DNA from: Methylobacterium sp. PvR107
GTDB taxonomy: Bacteria > Pseudomonadota > Alphaproteobacteria > Rhizobiales > Beijerinckiaceae
Length of the DNA: 64,000 nucleotides
Direction of reading: 5' to 3'
Assembly (NCBI RefSeq): GCF_017833295.1
Contig: NZ_JAFIBW010000001.1
Coordinates: 4,181,501-4,245,500, forward strand
Shown here: piece after piece, positions 9,250 through 18,629 of the stretch
Numbering within the stretch: the stretch's first letter is position 1
Layout: each line of letters opens with the position of its first letter
Notes under the pieces: generated by a model
Told to the model about the DNA's origin: nothing
Databases searched by the model: none
Seen by the model: only the letters and a program-made list of their open reading frames with translations
Made by a program: the position numbers and the translations under genes

Positions 9250-9495
9250 CAGTCCCGCCGATCTTTCGACGCGCGCGGGCGGCTACCGTCCGCGGGGCAG
9301 ATCGCGGTGGGCGGTCTCGTCGGGTACAATCTCGGGCCGGTGAACCTGCGGGCTTATCTCACCCGCGCCGTCGTCGCGTAGAACGCCGGCGGCCGCGAGA
9401 TCCGCGGCTGGCTGCGGGCGATCGTGCCGCCGTGCCAGGATGCCGCCGAGGTCGAGCCGGGCCGCATCCTAGTGACCCGGCGTCAGGCCGAGTAG
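9250..9495 (+). pseudogene. C-terminal remnant of a MetA-pathway-type outer-membrane transporter
   Basis: One frame reads QIAVGGLVGYNLGPVNLRAY, then LTRAVVA, an in-frame TAG at about 9379-9381, then GGREIRGWLRAIVP before the stop at 9493-9495. This resembles the last beta strands of the 'phenol MetA degradation' transporter family (Pfam Phenol_MetA_deg). No 5' part of the gene is present upstream, so it is a truncated fragment with a nonsense codon. The family assignment is from memory of the motif and is moderate. Confidence 0.5.
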
Positions 9496-9517
9496 GCGCG
9501 CCCGTTCGGGTTGCTCC

Positions 9518-9627
9518 CCGCGTCGTCTTTCCGGGGTGCCGGAATCCAGAGGCACCGCGGCTTCCAAAACGAGTCGCCTCGGCGGCTCTGGGTCCCGGGC
9601 TCCGCTGTGCGGCCCCGGGAAGACGGG
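9518..9627. repeat. Palindromic GC-rich intergenic repeat (CATTCCGGG type), copy 1
   Basis: Imperfect inverted repeat between the transporter remnant and hss. The left arm is near 9518-9537 and the right arm (CCCCGGGAAGACGGG) near 9612-9627, with inner arms CCGGAATCCAGAGG and CTCTGGGTCCCGGG. It has the same general plan as the elements at 16295, 29123 and 36522. Confidence 0.5.
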
Positions 9628-9680
9628 ATGGTTGTTGGTCCGCGCATCGTGGCCCTCGCGGAGGTGTTCCGCGCCTGTCC

Positions 9681-11126
9681 TCAGCCGTGAACCAGCACGT
9701 TGCGGAACTGCCAGGGATCGCGGGTGTCGATGTCCTCCGGGAACAGGCCGGGGCGGTCGGTCAGCGGCGTCCAGTCGGTGTAGACGCCCACGACCGGGCC
9801 GAGATACGGGCTCTGAACCTCCAGGCAGCGGCGGAAATCCATCTCGTCCGCCTCGACGATGCCCGCCTCCGGGTTCTCTAAAGCCCAGACCATGCCGGCC
9901 AGCACCGCCGAGGTCACCTGCAGGCCCGTGGCGTTCTGGTACGGTGCGATCCGGCGGGTCTCCTCGATGGAGAGCTGCGAGCCGTACCAGTAGGCGTTCT
10001 TCTTGTGGCCGTAGACGAGCACGCCGAGCTCGTCGATCCCGTCGACGATCTCGGTCTCGTCGAGGATGTGGTGCTGCTCCTGCACCTTGGCGGCGTTGCC
10101 GAACATCTCGTGGAGCGACAGAACCGCATCGTCGGCCGGGTGGTAGGCGTAGTGGCAGGTCGGCCGGAACACCGGCGTCTCGCCGTCGCGCACCGTGTAG
10201 TAGTCGGCGATCGAGACGGCTTCGTTGTGGGTCACCAGGAAGCCGAACTGCGCGCCCGCGGTGGGCACCCAGGTGCGCACCCGCGTGTCGGCGCCCGGCT
10301 GCAGCAGGTAGATCGCGCAGCGCGAGCCCTTCTCCTGCTCGCGGGCATTGGCGGGCTTCCACGTCTCGTGCGTTCCCCAGCCGAGCTCGGCCGGCTGGTT
10401 GCCCTCCGAGACGAAGCCCTCGACCGACCAGGTGTTGACGAAGACGCCGCGCGGCTTCGGGGTCTTGGCGCGTTGAGTGTCCCGCTCGGCGATGTGGACG
10501 CCTTTGACGCCCAGATCCTTCATCAGGCCGGCCCACTCGGCCTTGGTCCTGGGCTCCGGCCGCTGCAGGCCGGTATCCTGCGCGATGTTCAGGAGCGCCT
10601 GCTTGACGAACCACGAGACCATGCCGGGATTGGCGCCGCAGCAGGAGACCGCGGTCGTCCCGCCGGGCTTCTGGGCGCGGGCATCGAGAATGTCCTGGCG
10701 GAGCGCGTAGTTGGTCCGGTCGCCCTGGCTCTTGGACTTGTCGAAATAGAAGCCCGGCCAGGGCTCGGCCACGGTGTCGATATAGAGGGCGCCGAGCTCG
10801 CGGCAGAGCTCCATAATGGCGCGCGACGAGGTGTCGACCGAGAGATTGACGCAGAAGCCCTGGCCGCCGCCCTCGGTGAGGAGCGGGGTCAGAACGGCGC
10901 GGTAGTTCTCCTGGGTCAGCGCAACCGTCTCGAAGCGCAGGCCGTGCTTCTCGGCCAGCGCCCGGTGGGTGTCGACCGGGTCGATCACCGTGAAGCGCGC
11001 GCGGTCGTAGTCGAAGTGCCGCTCGATGAGCGGCAGGGTGCCGCGGCCGATCGAGCCGAAGCCGATCATCACGATGGGGCCGGTGATCCGGCCGTGGATC
11101 GGGTGACGGGTCGGCTGGTCGGTCAT
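9681..11126 (-). CDS. hss: Homospermidine synthase
   Basis: 481 residues. NAD+-dependent enzyme that joins putrescine units (or putrescine and spermidine) to make sym-homospermidine, a polyamine typical of alphaproteobacteria. An N-terminal Rossmann motif IVMIGFGSIGRGTLPLIERH (residues about 18-37) is followed by the saccharopine-dehydrogenase-like domain; CGANPGMVSWFVKQAL and the GVFVNTWSVEGFVSEG region match the family. The length agrees with bacterial Hss. A GAGGA motif precedes the ATG. It appears to be a single-gene unit. Confidence 0.93.
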   Translation of the reverse strand: MTDQPTRHPIHGRITGPIVMIGFGSIGRGTLPLIERHFDYDRARFTVIDPVDTHRALAEKHGLRFETVALTQENYRAVLTPLLTEGGGQGFCVNLSVDTSSRAIMELCRELGALYIDTVAEPWPGFYFDKSKSQGDRTNYALRQDILDARAQKPGGTTAVSCCGANPGMVSWFVKQALLNIAQDTGLQRPEPRTKAEWAGLMKDLGVKGVHIAERDTQRAKTPKPRGVFVNTWSVEGFVSEGNQPAELGWGTHETWKPANAREQEKGSRCAIYLLQPGADTRVRTWVPTAGAQFGFLVTHNEAVSIADYYTVRDGETPVFRPTCHYAYHPADDAVLSLHEMFGNAAKVQEQHHILDETEIVDGIDELGVLVYGHKKNAYWYGSQLSIEETRRIAPYQNATGLQVTSAVLAGMVWALENPEAGIVEADEMDFRRCLEVQSPYLGPVVGVYTDWTPLTDRPGLFPEDIDTRDPWQFRNVLVHG

Positions 11127-11579
11127 GCGGGAAGTCCTCGGTCGGGCGGACAGATCGTGAATCCGCGGGGTCTGGCTGGCGGGCGGGTTATGGCGCGCAT
11201 GTGACAGTGCGGCGACAGGCCCGCGCAGGCGGCGCCGATACGGTCCTGGGGCCGAGTCGCCGGAAGCGCGCTCAATGGCGGCTCAGCCGCCGACGGTCAA
11301 CCGCGCTGCGGCCTCGGCTCGTGGTCGGAATTCGACCTGTAGACCCACGGCGGTGCGGGCCCGTCAGAGGGGATGCCGCGCCGGGAACCGCCCGAGGAAA
11401 TGTTAAGCTTCTTCTCATGATTTCAGAACGCGGCATGATTTCGGTGCATGCGTCATGCGCGTCTGATCAGATGGCAGGCGTCAGCTGCGGGTCTCATATT
11501 GCGATGCAGCAAGGCCGCCAAGACGGCTCGAGAAGTGGGGTTCGCGGAAGCGCTCGAGATCTCGATTTCGGAGACCGTC
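11127..11579. other. Intergenic region, no gene recognised
   Basis: About 450 bp that should contain the hss promoter on the minus strand and perhaps that of the small ORF at 11580. The frames present lack ribosome binding sites and homology cues. A TTAAG patch near 11402 is the most AT-rich part. Confidence 0.4.
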
Positions 11580-11756
11580 ATGCTCGCGCTCATCACCTCT
11601 CGGATTCCCGGTCCGGCCACCGAGTCCGCCGACCGCGATCCCGGCTTCCTCACCCTCGTTTTTGCCCTCGCCCGTGCCGTCCGCAGCGGCAGTGAGACCG
11701 CCTTCGCCCGGCGCTGTGCCCTGGCCCGCGCCGTCGGCGGCCCGAACCCGCTCTGA
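11580..11756 (+). CDS. Possible small hypothetical protein (58 aa)
   Basis: An ATG preceded by GGAG at 6 nt spacing opens a 58-codon frame (MLALITSRIPGPATESADRD... ending GGPNPL). The composition is ordinary for the genome and no domain is recognised. It could be a real small protein or a chance frame. It lies about 100 bp upstream of the IalB-like gene. Confidence 0.35.
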   Translation: MLALITSRIPGPATESADRDPGFLTLVFALARAVRSGSETAFARRCALARAVGGPNPL

Positions 11757-11858
11757 CAGCGTCACGGCCGCGCATCGTGGGTGCCTCGGCGATTGCGTCC
11801 CCCCGGCTTGGGCATTAGGCGGCACTGCCGCTCTCTGGCCACGGGGGATCGTGATTCC

Positions 11859-12563
11859 ATGTCGACACATCGCGCGCTGGTGCGCGTCAGCCTGTTCGCG
11901 ACGCTGGCCCTGGCCGGCTCGACCCTGTCGCTGCGTGCTCAGGATGCCGAGCCGGAGTCGGCTCCGCCCGCCGACGCACCGGCGCAGGCCCGTCCCAAGC
12001 CGCGTCCCAAGCCCGTGCCGAAGCCGGCGGCCAAGTCGGCCCCGGCCAAGTCCATTCCGGCCGAGACCGCTGCACCCGCTGTGGCGCAAGCGGCAGCGCC
12101 GGCCCATGCCGCTTGGCCCACGGGTGCCAGCTCCGTCAGCGAGAGCTACGGAGACTGGACGATGACCTGCACGCGGCCCGGCGAGAAGGCGATCTGCATC
12201 GTGGCGCAATCGCAGGGCGACTCGCAGACCGGGCGCCGCAAGTTCGGTTTCGAGCTCCAGACGCCGGCGAACGGTCGGTCTGAGGGCATCGTGCTGATGC
12301 CATTCGGCCTCGCCATCGAACCGGGCGTGACGTTCAAGCTCGACGAGCAGGCCCTCGGCAAGGGTGCACCCTACACGGCCTGCAGCCAGGACGGCTGCTT
12401 CGTGCCGATCAGCTTCCCGTCGCTCGCCCTCGACGGCATGCGGACCGCCAAGAAGCTGATCGTGACCGGCCAGAAATCGGGAAGCGCCGATCCCGCCGCC
12501 ATCACGGTTCCCCTCGAAGGCTTCTCCCAGGCCTTCGACCGCGCTGTCGCCCTGAGCGGCTGA
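11859..12563 (+). CDS. Invasion-associated locus B (IalB) family secreted protein
   Basis: 234 residues. Signal peptide (MSTHRALVRVSLFATLALAG), then a Pro/Lys/Ala-rich linker with KPRPKP-type repeats (residues about 35-75), then an IalB-like domain. The domain opens with SESYGDWTMTCTRPGEKAICIVAQSQ and contains GRRKFGFELQ and an AYTACSQDGCFVPI-like segment with paired Cys. IalB proteins are periplasmic in alphaproteobacteria; the role outside Bartonella is unclear. The ATG at 11859 was chosen for the signal peptide. A strong hairpin follows the stop. Confidence 0.82.
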   Translation: MSTHRALVRVSLFATLALAGSTLSLRAQDAEPESAPPADAPAQARPKPRPKPVPKPAAKSAPAKSIPAETAAPAVAQAAAPAHAAWPTGASSVSESYGDWTMTCTRPGEKAICIVAQSQGDSQTGRRKFGFELQTPANGRSEGIVLMPFGLAIEPGVTFKLDEQALGKGAPYTACSQDGCFVPISFPSLALDGMRTAKKLIVTGQKSGSADPAAITVPLEGFSQAFDRAVALSG

Positions 12564-12567
12564 GGAT

Positions 12568-12592
12568 CGGCGAGCCCGCATTCCGGGCTCGC
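12568..12592 (+). terminator. Hairpin after the IalB-like gene
   Basis: A perfect 10-bp stem, GGCGAGCCCG / CGGGCTCGCC with a 5-nt loop, begins 5 bp after the stop codon. No T-run follows, so it may act as a weak terminator or as a stabilising stem. Confidence 0.5.
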
Positions 12593-12656
12593 CTGCAGCG
12601 CCCCTGAAGAGACCGCGGCGGCCGATGCGGCGCTCCGGCGGATTTTCCCGATACGG

Positions 12657-12671
12657 TTAAGGCAGCGTTAG
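12657..12671. promoter_or_regulatory. CtrA-like box upstream of the TPR gene
   Basis: TTAA-N7-TTAG, one mismatch from the CtrA consensus TTAA-N7-TTAA, 133-147 bp upstream of the start at 12804. CtrA control is an inference from the motif alone. Confidence 0.3.
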
Positions 12672-12803
12672 CCGGGCGGCTGCAGGATCGCGCCGTGATG
12701 TGGCGCCGCGCGCTGCGGCCCCGCCGGTGCCGCGCGCCGGGATCGGATCGGCGAGGCAATGGGATCGGAGGGCGGGCGCCCCTGGATCGGTCGAGGGTTC
12801 GTC

Positions 12804-15800
12804 ATGCGGCTCCTGCGCATGGCGCTGTCCGCGCTCGCCCTTCTGGCCTCGGTGGATCCATCGCTGGCCGCCAGACTGATCGGGGCCAAGGGCACCGAGA
12901 CCGGTACCGGCTCCGGCGGCTATGGCCGGATCGTGCTCAGTTTCGACAAGCCTGTTTCGGTCAAGGCCAAGCTCGCGGGCGGCGTTCTGCTGGTCGGCTA
13001 TGGCGAGCGCGTCGCGCAGGGGCCCGAACATCTGGCCGACGAGATGCCGGCATACGTGTCCAGCGTCCGGCGCGATCCCGATGGGACCGGCCTGCGGGTC
13101 GCCCTGCAGAGGCCCTATCGGGTCAACGTGCAGTCGGCTGGCGAGCGCGTGTTCGTCGATCTGCTGCCGGAGGGCTGGTCGGGCCTTCCGCCGCCGCTGC
13201 CGCCGGAGGTCATCGCCGAGCTCGCGCGGCGGGCCAGGGCGGCCGAGGAGGCGCTCAGGGCGCGCATACCCGAACCGGTGCGCAGGCCCCTGTCCGTCGA
13301 ACTCGCCCGGCTTCCGACGCTGACGCGCCTGTCGATGCGCGTCCCGGCGGATGCCGTCACGACCGTGACCAGCGAGGGTCCGGTGACGCGCCTGCGGGTC
13401 GTCGGAGCCTGGACCATCGATCCCGGCGAGATCCGCGGACGTCCGCGGCCCGGGATCGCCAAGCTGGCGACCGAGACCGATGCGACTTCGGCCAGCCTTC
13501 TGGTCACGCCCGAGGACGGGTCCACAATCAGCACGGATCGGGACGACGGGGCATTCATCCTCGACGTGGTCCGGCGCAAGCCACCCGAGCCGGCCAAGAC
13601 GGCCGTCGAGGTTCCCGGGCCGGCCGCCGCGGCTCCGCCGGGTCCCGCCGCATCTCTGCCGGGTCCCCCGGCGGCGACGCCGAGACGCACCGAGGCGCCG
13701 GCGGTCCCGAGCGCGTCCGCCGAAGCGCCTCCCCGGCGCCAAGCGGGGACCGGTCTCGTCTTTCCGTTCCAGTCCCTGCCGCCGGCGGTCCTGTTCGAAC
13801 GCGGCGGCATCGCCACCCTGGCGTTCGAGGCGCCTGAGCCGATTACCGTACCGGCGAGCACCCAGGGGCTGGTCCCGCTGGGCGCGCCGTCACGGATGGG
13901 CCCGCTCACGGTGCTGCGTTTCTCCGTGCCGCAGGGGCGTCTGGTCGACCTCAACGTCGTCACCACGGGGAAAGGTCTCGCCTGGGAGCTGTCGGCGGGC
14001 GATACGCTGAGCCCGAGCGACAGCATCGATCCCGTTCGCCAGCCCAACGCCTCGGGCCGCGTCACCGTCTCGCTCGGCCTGCCGCGGCCCGGCTCGGCGA
14101 CATGGCTCGATCTCGACGGCGAGCGCATCGCGGTGGTCACCTCCGCGGCACAGCGGCCCGTCGGCAATCCGAAGAACCGCCGCTTCGTCGATTTCGAGAT
14201 CCTGCCGAGCCGGCACGGGCTGGCGGTGCTCGCCGGGGCCGACGACCTCGCGGTGCGGTCCGAACTCGATGCCGTGACGATCGGACGGGAAGGCGGCCTC
14301 GCCGCCTCCGCGACCGCCCGGAAGGTCGATCCGGTTCTCGCCGAGGCGGGGACGCTCGCCATCGCGCGGGAGGCCTGGGAGCGGGCGCAGGCCGGGAACG
14401 TGCGCCAGACCCTGCGCGGATTGGCCAACGCGGCCGCCGCCGCGACGCCCTCGGAGCGCGGCCCCGCCCGCCTCGCGCTCGCGCGCGCCGAACTCGCCAA
14501 CGGTCTCGATCTCGAAGGCCTTGCGGCTCTCGAGACGGCCGCGACCGACGATCCGCTCCTCGCCGCCCAGCGCGATACCGCTGTCCTGCGCGGCATCGCG
14601 CTCGTCCGGATCGGGCGGAACGCGGAGGCGCTGAAGGCGCTGAGCCTGCCGACGCTCGCCGATGATCCCGAGGCCGCCCTGTGGCGGGCCATGGCGGCGG
14701 CCGGATCGGGAGACTGGAAGACCGCCGAGAACGGCTTCCTCAAGGTCCTGCCGCTCGCCGCGGGCTACCCTGCCGATCTCGTCCAGCAGATCCGCGCCGC
14801 GGCGGCGGAATCGGCGATCGAGACCGGCGATGCCGAGACCGCGGCGGCCCGTGCGGAGGATGTGCGCGATCTGCAGCCCTGGATCCGCGACCGGCTGGCC
14901 CTGGTCCGCGCCCGCGTCGCCGAAGCCACCGGCCAGACCGAGGCGGCGCTCGACGCCTATGCCCGCCTGGAGGGCGCCGCATTGCGCCCGGTCTCCGCCG
15001 AGGCGAGCCTGCGGGGCGCGCTCCTGGCCCGGGCGGCGGGCAAGCTCACGCCCGAGGCCGCGATCGAGCGGCTGGAACGCCTCGGCCTGACTTGGCATCG
15101 CGGCCCGATCGACGACGGCATCACGGTCGGCCTCGCGCGCCTCTATCTCGCAGCCGGACGCTGGCGCGACGCCTTCACGGCGGTGCGCCGGGCGAACGTG
15201 CTCGCGCCGAATGCGCCCGCCTCGGAGGCCCTCTCGCGCGACGCGCAGGCCGCCTTCGAGAGCCTGTATCTTACCGAGAGGGGCGACAGCCTCTCGGGTG
15301 TCGACGCCGTCGCGCTCTTCTTCGACTTCCGCGAGATGAGCCCGATCGGGCGACGCGGCGACGAGGTGGTGCGGCGGCTGGCCGACCGCTTGGTCGAGCT
15401 CGACCTTCTGGACGCGGCCGCCGACCTCCTCAAGTACCAAATCGACAACCGGCTGACCGGACCGGCCCGCTCGGCCGTCGCGGCGCGGCTCGCCACGGTG
15501 CGGCTGATGGACGACAAGCCCATGCAGGCGCTGCAGGTCCTCGATGCCACCGACCTTCCGGAACTCCCGCGCGAGCTGAAGCGCGCCCGCGGCCTGGTCC
15601 GTGCCCGCGCCCTCTCGGATCTCAGCCGCACCGATCTCGCGCTGGAGACGATCGAGGGCGAGAGCGGCCCCGACATGGAGCGGCTGCGCGCGGACATCTA
15701 CTGGGGTGCCCGCCGGTGGCGCGAGGCCGGCGAAGCGCACGAGGGGCTCCTCGGTGAGGCCTGGCGGTCGGGCCAGCCCCTGGACGAGACGGCGCGCTCC

Positions 15801-16142
15801 GATGCCGTGCGCGCCGCGATCGCATACGATCTCGCGGGCGAGGCGATCGGCCTGGAGCGGCTGAAGGCGAAGTTCTCGGAAGCCATGGCGGCGAGCCCGG
15901 ACGCGCGCACCTTCGCGCTGCTCACCGGCGCCAACCCGACCCAGACCCCGGGCTTCCGCGCCATCGCGGCCCGCGCCACCAAGGCCCAGACGTTGTCGGC
16001 ATTCCTGGCCGAGTACCGCAAGCGCTACCCGGACAACGCGGTGCCGGACCGGGGCAGGCCGGAGGCCGCGGGTGGCCAGGAGCCGTCGGGCTCCGAGCAG
16101 CAGAGCAGCGCCGCGCCGGACGCCAGCGCACCGCCGGGTTGA
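12804..16142 (+). CDS. Very large secreted tetratricopeptide-repeat protein
   Basis: 1112 residues from the ATG that opens a signal peptide (MRLLRMALSALALLASVDPSLA). The first ~250 residues look like beta-rich AMIN-like segments (YGRIVLSFDKPVSVKAKL). A Pro/Ala-rich low-complexity linker follows (about residues 275-325), then a second beta region. From about residue 520 to the end it is alpha-helical with degenerate TPR units (for example REAWERAQAGNVRQTLRGLA, LALARAELANGLDLEGLAAL). The C-terminal tail is Gln/Ser/Pro-rich. It is likely periplasmic. I do not recognise a named function; its place beside tad and flagellar genes suggests a cell-surface or motility role, which is not proven. Confidence 0.8.
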   Translation: MRLLRMALSALALLASVDPSLAARLIGAKGTETGTGSGGYGRIVLSFDKPVSVKAKLAGGVLLVGYGERVAQGPEHLADEMPAYVSSVRRDPDGTGLRVALQRPYRVNVQSAGERVFVDLLPEGWSGLPPPLPPEVIAELARRARAAEEALRARIPEPVRRPLSVELARLPTLTRLSMRVPADAVTTVTSEGPVTRLRVVGAWTIDPGEIRGRPRPGIAKLATETDATSASLLVTPEDGSTISTDRDDGAFILDVVRRKPPEPAKTAVEVPGPAAAAPPGPAASLPGPPAATPRRTEAPAVPSASAEAPPRRQAGTGLVFPFQSLPPAVLFERGGIATLAFEAPEPITVPASTQGLVPLGAPSRMGPLTVLRFSVPQGRLVDLNVVTTGKGLAWELSAGDTLSPSDSIDPVRQPNASGRVTVSLGLPRPGSATWLDLDGERIAVVTSAAQRPVGNPKNRRFVDFEILPSRHGLAVLAGADDLAVRSELDAVTIGREGGLAASATARKVDPVLAEAGTLAIAREAWERAQAGNVRQTLRGLANAAAAATPSERGPARLALARAELANGLDLEGLAALETAATDDPLLAAQRDTAVLRGIALVRIGRNAEALKALSLPTLADDPEAALWRAMAAAGSGDWKTAENGFLKVLPLAAGYPADLVQQIRAAAAESAIETGDAETAAARAEDVRDLQPWIRDRLALVRARVAEATGQTEAALDAYARLEGAALRPVSAEASLRGALLARAAGKLTPEAAIERLERLGLTWHRGPIDDGITVGLARLYLAAGRWRDAFTAVRRANVLAPNAPASEALSRDAQAAFESLYLTERGDSLSGVDAVALFFDFREMSPIGRRGDEVVRRLADRLVELDLLDAAADLLKYQIDNRLTGPARSAVAARLATVRLMDDKPMQALQVLDATDLPELPRELKRARGLVRARALSDLSRTDLALETIEGESGPDMERLRADIYWGARRWREAGEAHEGLLGEAWRSGQPLDETARSDAVRAAIAYDLAGEAIGLERLKAKFSEAMAASPDARTFALLTGANPTQTPGFRAIAARATKAQTLSAFLAEYRKRYPDNAVPDRGRPEAAGGQEPSGSEQQSSAAPDASAPPG

Positions 16143-16294
16143 GCGGCGCGGTGGGGCTCAGCAGGGACGCATGCTGATCCCCAGCTCCAGTCGTGCGGAG
16201 CTTGGCGTTGCCCGGAAGTTCGCACGTGGTTGTGGAAGCCACGCTGCCGCGCAGGCAGCCGGTCGGCAAAATGCGAAGGGCTCTGGATCTTCCA

Positions 16295-16414
16295 CCCCGT
16301 CATTCCCGGGCGCCGCAGGCGAGCCCGGAAACCAGATCCGCCGGCGCATCACGATCTTGCACCGACAGCGCGTCTGGATTCCGGGCTGCGCTGCGCGGCC
16401 CCGGAATGACGGGG
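16295..16414. repeat. Palindromic GC-rich intergenic repeat (CATTCCGGG type), copy 2
   Basis: A 120-bp inverted repeat that starts CCCCGTCATTCCCGGG and ends CCCCGGAATGACGGGG, with inner arms CCAGATCC / TCTGGATTCCGGG. It fills most of the gap 16143-16479 between the convergent TPR and tadG genes. No gene is seen in this gap. Confidence 0.75.
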
Positions 16415-16479
16415 TACTTCGTCGCCGGTGCGGATCTGCGGGACCTGCTGGGGATCGGGAAACCCGGTCCGACACGCGC

Positions 16480-17931
16480 CTACTGCGTCAGGTGGGCGAC
16501 CTGCAGGGCCTTGTCGAACATGGCGTTGAGGGCGGACGTGATGTCGGCCGGGGAATTGGCCGTGAAGAAGAAGCCCGGCGACGCGCAGCTCTGCAGAGGG
16601 GTCGCCAGCGTCGGGCTGAACCCGTTCACCCGGTTGTTCTCCCAGGCGATGCCGCCGCCGTAATCCGTGAAATTGATGATGTTGTACGGGATGTACAGGA
16701 CCGAGACCGTCGCGCCGGCCTTCTTCAGGGCCGCGCACTGGGACGGGTCGATCTGAGCGGGCTGGGATCCGTCCCAGTTCCCGGCTGCGTAGCCTCTGAA
16801 CGACGACGGATTGCCTGGGTAATAGTATTTGCCGCCGCTATTTATGGAGTAGTGCTGACCGTTCTGCATGCCGTCGGTTACGAGGAAGACGAAGGGCTTG
16901 CGCGCCGCTACGCTGGACCCGTCGTTGAAGCCGCCGGACGCCGTGATGGTGCTCTGCATCTGCGGGAGGACGACCTCGAAATGCGTGCCGCCGGCGCCCG
17001 TGCCGGTGCTCGGGTCGTTGTTCGCGTAGAGCTGCGTGGTGCCGGTATCGAGCAGGTTCGTGAGCGCGAGGGGCCACGGCTGGCCTGAGCACTGGGCGGC
17101 CGCGTTCAGCGTCGCGATGGAGCTGTTGATGTCGGCCAGAACACCCATCTGGTTGATGAAAGGATAGAGCCCGACCCGGTACTGGTTCTGCATCGTCGGG
17201 TTCGAGGCCCGGGTGATGAGGGAGCAGACCGCGCTGTTCAGCGCGTCCGACCGCAGCTGGATCTTGCCCGAAGCGAGGCTCCAACCCTTGAAGCCCGGGA
17301 AGTGGCAGGCGAACTGGCAGCCCTGCTTGTAGTCCGACCAATTGTCGGTGTTCTGGGATGCGAGTTTCGCCATGCCGTCGGTCGTCGCCGGCAGGCCCAT
17401 GGAGCCAGACACGTCGAGCAGGAGGTAGAAGTCGAGGTAGCTCGGGAGGTCCGCCGTGGCCGTGACGAGGTTGCCGAAGGTCGTGGTCGGGGTCCGGAAC
17501 ATCTGGCCGAAGTTGTTCTTGACCGTGGCCGTATAGGTGATCTTCGCGGTGATCGTCTGGCCCTGGCGCGAGATCTGCGGTGCCTGGAGCTGGACCTGCG
17601 CGAATGGCACGTTGCCGGTGTTGACCGTGAACGCGTTGGTCGCCTGGGCGGCCCCGGCTGCGAACGCGTTTACGCTCAGGTTGGTCTGGCCTGGATTGGT
17701 GGCGAAATAGGCTTTGGTGGCGACGACACCCGCGATGGCGGCCGCGTCCGCGGCGGCATCGACCTTCGCCTTGTCGGTGATCGCCACGCCGTAATCGACC
17801 CCGTAGCCGACCAAGCCGATCAGCGGGATCAGGCTGACGGCGAACATGATCGTCACGTTGCCGGATCGGGCGCCGCGCAGGGACGCGGCCCGGTCCCTGA
17901 GGCGGCGGGCTGGGTTGCGGATCAGGGGCAT
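16480..17931 (-). CDS. tadG: TadG-like pilus-assembly protein with vWA domain
   Basis: 483 residues. The N-terminus carries a TadE/G-type transmembrane segment (GNVTIMFAVSLIPLIGLVGYG, residues about 25-45) followed by DYGVAITDKAKVDAAADAAAIAG, the usual TadG helix. A von Willebrand A domain then starts with LLLDVSGSMG (MIDAS Asp173-x-Ser-x-Ser177) and continues with a FVFLVTDGMQNG strand. This is a minor pseudopilin or surface-anchored protein of Tad/Flp systems. Its ATG overlaps the stop of the TadE-like gene upstream by 10 bp. The longer frame upstream of 17931 is a shadow. Confidence 0.85.
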   Translation of the reverse strand: MPLIRNPARRLRDRAASLRGARSGNVTIMFAVSLIPLIGLVGYGVDYGVAITDKAKVDAAADAAAIAGVVATKAYFATNPGQTNLSVNAFAAGAAQATNAFTVNTGNVPFAQVQLQAPQISRQGQTITAKITYTATVKNNFGQMFRTPTTTFGNLVTATADLPSYLDFYLLLDVSGSMGLPATTDGMAKLASQNTDNWSDYKQGCQFACHFPGFKGWSLASGKIQLRSDALNSAVCSLITRASNPTMQNQYRVGLYPFINQMGVLADINSSIATLNAAAQCSGQPWPLALTNLLDTGTTQLYANNDPSTGTGAGGTHFEVVLPQMQSTITASGGFNDGSSVAARKPFVFLVTDGMQNGQHYSINSGGKYYYPGNPSSFRGYAAGNWDGSQPAQIDPSQCAALKKAGATVSVLYIPYNIINFTDYGGGIAWENNRVNGFSPTLATPLQSCASPGFFFTANSPADITSALNAMFDKALQVAHLTQ

Positions 17932-18629
17932 TTCGTGGCGATCCCGTCGTTGCCCGTCGGGTCGAGGTCGACGAGCGAGGCGTAGCGCGGTTGCACGTAC
18001 ATCGAGCGGGCGATCCGCATGGCCGGGATGAACCGCGCCCCGAAGGACGGCCGGAACGTGAAGACCACGTCGACCGCGATCAGCGAACCCGGACCGAAGA
18101 CGGAGCGGGGCAGCGTGGCGCGGTTCGGCGCCGCCGTGTTGTCGGCCGGGAGCTGTGCGGGCGTGCAGGGCCGGTAGTTCCCCCCGCTCGTCCCCGTGCT
18201 CGTCCAGACGACCTTGGCGGTGTAGCAAGTGCTCGGGTCTGTGCCGCCCGTGCAATTGGAGGTGGTCTGCGTGAAGTTGATCGACGCGAAGGTGATCGCG
18301 ATGTCCTGCCACCATTGCAGGCCCTGCCGGGGCGCGTCCCTCATCAGGTAGGGGAACAGGACGAGGGCCGAGTCGAAGCTGAAATGCAGGTCCGTGGCGT
18401 TGACGGTGGCCGTTGTGGAATTCTGCGGCGGCTGCGCCTGGGAGATCATCTGGCTGATCGACTGCGCGATCAGCTCCACCTTGCGGGTGGCGTTGATGTA
18501 GGTGACGAGCTGGATCCCCGCGAGCATCAGGATCAGCAGAACCGGGAAGATCAGCGCGAACTCCGTCGCCGACACCGCGCGGGTGTCGCCGATGAAGCCG
18601 CGCGTCGGCGATGGCAGACCGGCGGACAT
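17922..18629 (-). CDS. TadE-like minor pilin, second of pair
   Basis: 235 residues. After a short cytoplasmic leader, the TadE-like hydrophobic helix appears (AVSATEFALIFPVLLILMLAGIQ with the conserved Glu of the pseudopilin motif, residues about 18-40). The extracellular part has a CTGGTDPSTC Cys pair and further Cys residues. The protein is membrane-anchored and probably a Tad/Flp minor pilin or adhesin. The ATG overlaps the TGA of the upstream TadE gene (ATGA), and its 3' end overlaps tadG, so the three genes form one coupled operon. Confidence 0.82.
   Translation of the reverse strand: MSAGLPSPTRGFIGDTRAVSATEFALIFPVLLILMLAGIQLVTYINATRKVELIAQSISQMISQAQPPQNSTTATVNATDLHFSFDSALVLFPYLMRDAPRQGLQWWQDIAITFASINFTQTTSNCTGGTDPSTCYTAKVVWTSTGTSGGNYRPCTPAQLPADNTAAPNRATLPRSVFGPGSLIAVDVVFTFRPSFGARFIPAMRIARSMYVQPRYASLVDLDPTGNDGIATKCP

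Noticed and set aside
13890..15740. 616-codon minus-strand frame
   Set aside because: Antisense to the TPR gene, which has a signal peptide and sensible repeats.
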